Shown here: positions 42,654-47,300 of the stretch, piece after piece
How the letters are laid out: each line of letters begins with the position of its first letter
How positions within the stretch are numbered: position 1 is the stretch's first letter
Assembly: GCF_000188295.1 (NCBI RefSeq)
Contig: NZ_GL831112.1
Coordinates: 1,362,537 to 1,409,836, forward strand
Source: Streptococcus vestibularis ATCC 49124
GTDB lineage: Bacteria > Bacillota > Bacilli > Lactobacillales > Streptococcaceae
Direction: 5' to 3'
Length of the DNA stretch: 47,300 nt
The notes under the pieces: generated by a model
Told to the model about the DNA's origin: nothing
Database searches by the model: none
The model's input: the letters and a program-made list of their open reading frames with translations, nothing else
Position numbers and translations under genes: made by a program

Positions 42654-43489
42654 TGTCTGTTTATTTTTCGCTCTTTAGCAATGGTTTTTATAGCCTGATT
42701 AGGTTTCATACCAGAAGCAATTAAAGCTTCAACAGCCTTCACTGGCGTAACATCTGATGTTAGATTTTCTTTCCTACCATTCTCAGAAGCTCCAGCCACA
42801 ATCAGTAAACATTCTCCCTTGAGAGGATTACTAGCAATATAATCTAAAATTTCTGAAATTGACCCTCGCTGATACTCTTCATAAAGCTTGGTCAATTCTC
42901 GAACTAGAGTTACTTGACGGTTACCATAGACCTCATGCATATTTTCAAGGGTATCCGCCACACGGTAGGGTGACTCGTAAAAGATCTGTGTCTCAGGATA
43001 AGATACTTTTCCCTTGAAGAAATCAATCTGCTGTCCCTTTTTACGAGGCAGGAATCCATAAAAAATATGAGGTTGCGGTGCTAAACCACTAGCAATCAAG
43101 GCTGTAATACCAGCTGATGCTCCCGGTAAGGCCGCCACAGGAATATCCTCAGCAATGGCGGCTTTGACCAAATCATGCCCAGGATCCGAAATGGAAGGCA
43201 TACCCGCATCAGAAACCTGAGCCAAAGAAAGACCTGACTTCAAGCGTTCCAGTAAATCTGGAATTTTTTCATAAGCATTGTGCTCATGAAAAGAATACTG
43301 CTTGGTTTCAATTTCAAAATGTTTGAGCAAGAGACCTGTATTACGCGTGTCCTCCGCACAAATAAGATCCACCTCTTTCAGGATTTGCACACTGCGAAAA
43401 GTCATATCCTGCAAATTACCAATAGGTGTGGGAACCAAATAAAGGGTACCATAATTAGATTGCCCCTTAAAACTCTTTTGAACCTGCAT
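42623..43489 (-). CDS. rsmI: 16S rRNA 2'-O-ribose C1402 methyltransferase
   Basis: 288 residues from the chosen start. RsmI methylates C1402 in the ribosomal P site using SAM. The tetrapyrrole-methylase fold motifs are TLYLVPTPIGNLQDMTFR near 15, CAEDTRNTGLLLKHF near 45, VSDAGMPSISDPG near 91 and ALPGASAGITALIASG near 120. The frame opens at 43528, but ATG 43489 has GGAG upstream and lies 2 bases after the yabA stop, so I prefer it. Confidence 0.95.
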   Translation of the reverse strand: MQVQKSFKGQSNYGTLYLVPTPIGNLQDMTFRSVQILKEVDLICAEDTRNTGLLLKHFEIETKQYSFHEHNAYEKIPDLLERLKSGLSLAQVSDAGMPSISDPGHDLVKAAIAEDIPVAALPGASAGITALIASGLAPQPHIFYGFLPRKKGQQIDFFKGKVSYPETQIFYESPYRVADTLENMHEVYGNRQVTLVRELTKLYEEYQRGSISEILDYIASNPLKGECLLIVAGASENGRKENLTSDVTPVKAVEALIASGMKPNQAIKTIAKERKINRQELYNLFHRV

Positions 43490-43491
43490 AC

Positions 43492-43812
43492 TTAATCTCC
43501 GTACAACAATTCTGCACAGAAGCCACAAGCTTCATTATTATCACGACGTTGACCATAAAAATCTGGGCAAATGTGGAATCCATCATCATAAATAGCCTCG
43601 AGGTTCACCTTGCCATGAGACATTTTAGTCCCTGTCTCCTCTTGAACTACTTGACTCAAGTGCTCACGTAACTTGTCATTCTCCAACTTGAGAGCCGTAT
43701 TTTCATCGAGAATCCCTGAGAAGTTCGCCTTAATTGCTTCTACCTCTGCCAACATCGACATCAAATTTTGTGATAATTCCTCGAATTTATCATACAATTC
43801 ACGCTTTTCCAT
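43492..43812 (-). CDS. yabA: Replication initiation control protein YabA
   Basis: 106 residues; binds DnaA and the sliding clamp DnaN and restrains replication initiation. An N-terminal coiled coil (about 1-60) for tetramerisation is followed by a C-terminal zinc domain with H-x-C (HICPDF near 80) and CGFC near 96. It overlaps the ricT end by 14 bases; the gene order tmk-holB-ricT-yabA-rsmI is typical of Firmicutes. Confidence 0.95.
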   Translation of the reverse strand: MEKRELYDKFEELSQNLMSMLAEVEAIKANFSGILDENTALKLENDKLREHLSQVVQEETGTKMSHGKVNLEAIYDDGFHICPDFYGQRRDNNEACGFCAELLYGD

Positions 43813-44605
43813 TTAGCTGAACTTCCTCCACTCCATAAGTTAGGGGCGCACGCCCTTTTTCAAATACAACCTTAATAGTCCCTGCAATCACATCAATGGC
43901 AACGACCTGACCCGTGCCATCCTTGGTTTCAATTTCATCACCCAAGTCAGGATAACTTGCCTTGCTATCTCGGTAAAAGTCATCTTCATAACTGAGACAA
44001 CACATAAGTCGACCACAGACCCCATTCATCTTACCAGAATTCAAAGATAAACTCTGATTTTTAGCCATCTTAATCGATACTGGTGGGAATTCACCCAAAA
44101 AACTAGAACAACAAAGTGCCCGACCACAAGGTCCTAAGCCACCATAGATTTTTGATTCCTCACGACTTGAAATCTGACGTAACTCAATACGTGTCTTAAA
44201 GTAAGTCGCCAAATCCTTGAGCAACTGACGAAAATCTACCCGCTTTTCAGCCACAAAACTGATACGCACGTATGAGCTATTTAGGGGAAAGACAATATCC
44301 ACCACCCTCATATCAAGCTGATTTTGAGCAATTAAATCAGCCACTACTCCCATACTCTTTTCAGCCTTCAAAAGATTTTCATCATATCTAGCAAAATCTT
44401 TCTCTCCTGCCAATCCTTCAACCCGATTCAAATCCGCAGGCAAACTAACCTCAGGAAAATCTGTGTTCTCCATGACAACCTGGGCTAGGCGCTTATCTTT
44501 TTTCTCCAAAACGACTACAAAGTCATCTTTGGCGTAATTTTTATCAGGAACAACGTATTCTACTGCTCCAGTTTCTTCAAATTTTATTCCAATGACTTCT
44601 GTCAT
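43799..44605 (-). CDS. ricT: PSP1-domain protein RicT (YaaT)
   Basis: 268 residues. In B. subtilis RicT works with RicA and RicF (Y-complex) to steer RNase Y and also affects sporulation and competence. The PSP1 domain is at about 60-150 (RISFVAEKRVDFRQLLKDLA). The cysteine cluster GPCGRALCCSSF and VCGRLMCCLSYEDDF (about 155-215) binds an iron-sulfur cluster in relatives. Its ATG overlaps the holB stop (ATGA), so they are translationally coupled. Confidence 0.92.
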   Translation of the reverse strand: MTEVIGIKFEETGAVEYVVPDKNYAKDDFVVVLEKKDKRLAQVVMENTDFPEVSLPADLNRVEGLAGEKDFARYDENLLKAEKSMGVVADLIAQNQLDMRVVDIVFPLNSSYVRISFVAEKRVDFRQLLKDLATYFKTRIELRQISSREESKIYGGLGPCGRALCCSSFLGEFPPVSIKMAKNQSLSLNSGKMNGVCGRLMCCLSYEDDFYRDSKASYPDLGDEIETKDGTGQVVAIDVIAGTIKVVFEKGRAPLTYGVEEVQLNGKA

Positions 44606-45477
44606 GATAATACCATATACTCCATCGCATTTTGAAAGCTGACATTAGCAAGCCACATTTTTCGAGCCTCATAAACTAAGTCTAGCCATCGTCTTGCTTG
44701 TGGATTTTGTATATCCTTCCCCAATTGATAAGTTAAAAAAGCCCAGACTATCTCTTGTTCCGACTTTTCACTACACTGGACAGCCAGTTTTGCAACGTCC
44801 AAATAAAGCAGGTCCTGATTAGATAGCAGGGACTGTGTGAAACGCTCTACTGTATTAATCAGATCAAGAACCTTATTATCTTTAGCTAAGTCTAAAGCCT
44901 GAACATCATCTTTAGCAAAATCTGCCAACACTTTGGCTTGTGTCAACAACAAACCTTCCTTCTGAAGCAATTCTTCCAGATAAGCCCGATTCTTAGGAAA
45001 ATAAAAGAGTTGAGTTCGGCTTTTAATCGTAGGTAACATACGACTATCATCAGCTGTCAAAAGAAAAATATAAATCTGACTTTGAGGTTCTTCAATAAAC
45101 TTTAATAGACTATTAGCAGCATTGACGTGCATCTTATCTGCATCACGAATGATAAAAACCTGAGCCTGCCCCTCAAAACTCGATTGACTAAACTCTCTAG
45201 TCAACTGGCGAATCGTGTCCGTCTTAATAATCTGTCCTTGTGGCTCTACTATTTTAACATCAGAAAAGTCCCCCTGTGCAATCAAACGACAGGGACGACA
45301 GTGACCACAAGGTAGACCATTCTCAGGAGTCACACAAAACCGACTCTGTGCTAGCCAAATAGCCATATCGAGACTTCCAAAATCACCCGAAAACAAATAA
45401 GCATGACTCAAACGATTTTCTCTGATAATTTGTGAAAACTCTTCAAATAGTTTGCTTTGACTCTCAGCTAACTTCAT
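44602..45477 (-). CDS. holB: DNA polymerase III delta' subunit
   Basis: 291 residues, clamp-loader subunit. The N-terminal AAA+-like domain has HAYLFSGDFGS near 25 (degenerate P-loop, as normal for delta'), four Cys for zinc (CVTPENGLPCGHCRPC near 48-62) and SLLKFIEEP near 128. Sequence is shorter and more diverged than E. coli holB, as usual in streptococci. It lies 8 bases after tmk. Confidence 0.93.
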   Translation of the reverse strand: MKLAESQSKLFEEFSQIIRENRLSHAYLFSGDFGSLDMAIWLAQSRFCVTPENGLPCGHCRPCRLIAQGDFSDVKIVEPQGQIIKTDTIRQLTREFSQSSFEGQAQVFIIRDADKMHVNAANSLLKFIEEPQSQIYIFLLTADDSRMLPTIKSRTQLFYFPKNRAYLEELLQKEGLLLTQAKVLADFAKDDVQALDLAKDNKVLDLINTVERFTQSLLSNQDLLYLDVAKLAVQCSEKSEQEIVWAFLTYQLGKDIQNPQARRWLDLVYEARKMWLANVSFQNAMEYMVLS

Positions 45478-45485
45478 CTTGCTCC

Positions 45486-46115
45486 TTATAAATAGCCTTT
45501 AATTACTTTCCAAGCTTCCTCTACAACATCCTCAAAAGCCTGTGAGGCATCGATTATTTTGATACGTTCTGGTTCAGCCTGTGCTAAATCTAAATAACCT
45601 TGACGTACACGCTGATGTAGGTCAAGCTTCTCTAAATCCAACCGATTGACTTCGCGTTCGCCGTTAGCTGCAATACGGGCCAAACCAGTTTCAGAATCCA
45701 CATCAAACAATAGGGTCACATCAGGTTTATACCCATCAGTCGCATAGGCATTTAACCAGGCAATCTCATCCTGATTCAAGCCACGACCAGTCCCTTGATA
45801 CGCAACTGATGAATCAATAAAACGATCCATGATGACCATATTGCCTTCTTCAAGCTCTGGCAAAACCCTCTCAACCAAATGTTGACGGCGAGCCGCAATA
45901 TAGAGCAAGAGCTCTGTCTTAGCATCCATAGCCGTATTATTTACATCCAAAATAACCTCACGAATTTGCTCTGCAATAGCGACTCCACCTGGTTCACGTG
46001 TCGTCACGACTTTGGCTGGATAGGCTTCTCTAAGACGAGGTAAAAGCGCCTCCAAAACTGTAGTCTTTCCAGCACCATCTGGCCCTTCGATTGAGATTAA
46101 TAACCCTTTTGACAT
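45486..46115 (-). CDS. tmk: Thymidylate kinase
   Basis: 209 residues, phosphorylates dTMP to dTDP for DNA synthesis. P-loop [16 protein letters not shown] near 9, the DR(Y/F) motif in [18 protein letters not shown] near 95 and a lid region near 145. First gene of the operon. A possible promoter (TTGTTC, 18 bp, TAAAAT) lies at about 46145-46175, but I give it low weight. Confidence 0.96.
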   Translation of the reverse strand: MSKGLLISIEGPDGAGKTTVLEALLPRLREAYPAKVVTTREPGGVAIAEQIREVILDVNNTAMDAKTELLLYIAARRQHLVERVLPELEEGNMVIMDRFIDSSVAYQGTGRGLNQDEIAWLNAYATDGYKPDVTLLFDVDSETGLARIAANGEREVNRLDLEKLDLHQRVRQGYLDLAQAEPERIKIIDASQAFEDVVEEAWKVIKGYL

Positions 46116-46314
46116 GATACTTCCTTTTTTATTTTGTTACCTTCTATTTTATCAAATTTTAGGCTAAAAGAACAATCTCAGAAAGTATATAGCCTATGGT
46201 AAAAAAGTGTACATCTTGGCATGTCATCAAAACCACAAAACATTTCAAAACTCTATTTATATAAACCACATATTTATCTTATTAGGTTTAGTTTTTTAGA
46301 CACATGTTTACAAA

Positions 46315-46343
46315 CAAAAAAGCCGAGAACAGTTCTCGAACTT
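46315..46343 (-). terminator. Terminator of tpiA
   Basis: CGAGAAC and GTTCTCG pair around one base (tight loop) on the minus strand, followed by six T, 9 bases after the stop. Confidence 0.8.
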
Positions 46344-46351
46344 TTTATTCA

Positions 46352-47300
<949 letters not shown>

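Overview
The window reads as chromosomal DNA of a low-GC Gram-positive coccus, a Streptococcus and most likely of the salivarius/thermophilus group. That placement is my inference from gene content and order: rplJ-rplL, pyrR-pyrP-pyrB-carA-carB, a CpsY/MtaR-type LysR gene next to lspA-rluD, glyQ-glyS, tmk-holB-ricT-yabA-rsmI, and a YSIRK-class surface adhesin. Nearly every gene is on the minus strand, so transcription runs from high to low coordinates. Only a cyclophilin (24810), an unrecognised gene (27808) and a YgjV-like gene (38783) are on the plus strand. I found no rRNA, tRNA, CRISPR array or intact mobile element.

Layout. 1-5459: the N-terminal 1556 codons of a giant fibrillar adhesin that runs off the left edge, then a relic of an IS30-family transposase. 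5460-6606: rplL and rplJ with an L10-type leader and a clear promoter. 6697-9865: a MacAB-like ABC exporter whose -10 box lies inside a TACA/TGTA palindrome. 9930-10685: a YpiP/RsmJ-like methyltransferase, probably leaderless. 10804-18802: the pyrimidine operon, with a classical PyrR attenuator in front of pyrR. 18851-21100: rluD, lspA, LysR gene. 21215-24522: two paralogous membrane proteins flanking a decayed gene. 24810-29907: cyclophilin, beta-glucoside PTS with LicT-type antiterminator, unknown gene, amino-acid permease. 30075-34173: T-box, GFA protein, glyQ, glyS and a frameshifted UPF0291 gene. 34182-40810: YkvI-type membrane protein, nagA, Na/Pi symporter, YgjV-like protein, Cof phosphatase, GH73 glucosaminidase. 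40900-42552: glnB and a frameshifted amt under a GlnR box. 42623-47110: rsmI, yabA, ricT, holB, tmk, tpiA.

The most unusual observation is a family of about 100-125 bp elements in the gene junctions of the pyrimidine operon: three in tandem plus a stub between pyrR and pyrP, one between pyrB and carA, one between carA and carB. All have the same orientation. They share end motifs and an internal CTAG...TATCT core. Their long arms differ in sequence but stay self-complementary, to the point that GGG and CCC swap sides between copies. This is the pattern of a structured RNA or BOX-like element kept for its fold. The carA and carB copies each lie just downstream of a small hairpin carrying a PyrR-type CNGNGA loop, and the carB copy abuts a start codon that has no visible Shine-Dalgarno sequence.

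Two otherwise well-preserved genes (amt and the UPF0291 gene) are broken by loss of one base in a six-base A/T run. This could be real decay, phase variation, recoding or sequencing error, and raw reads would decide.
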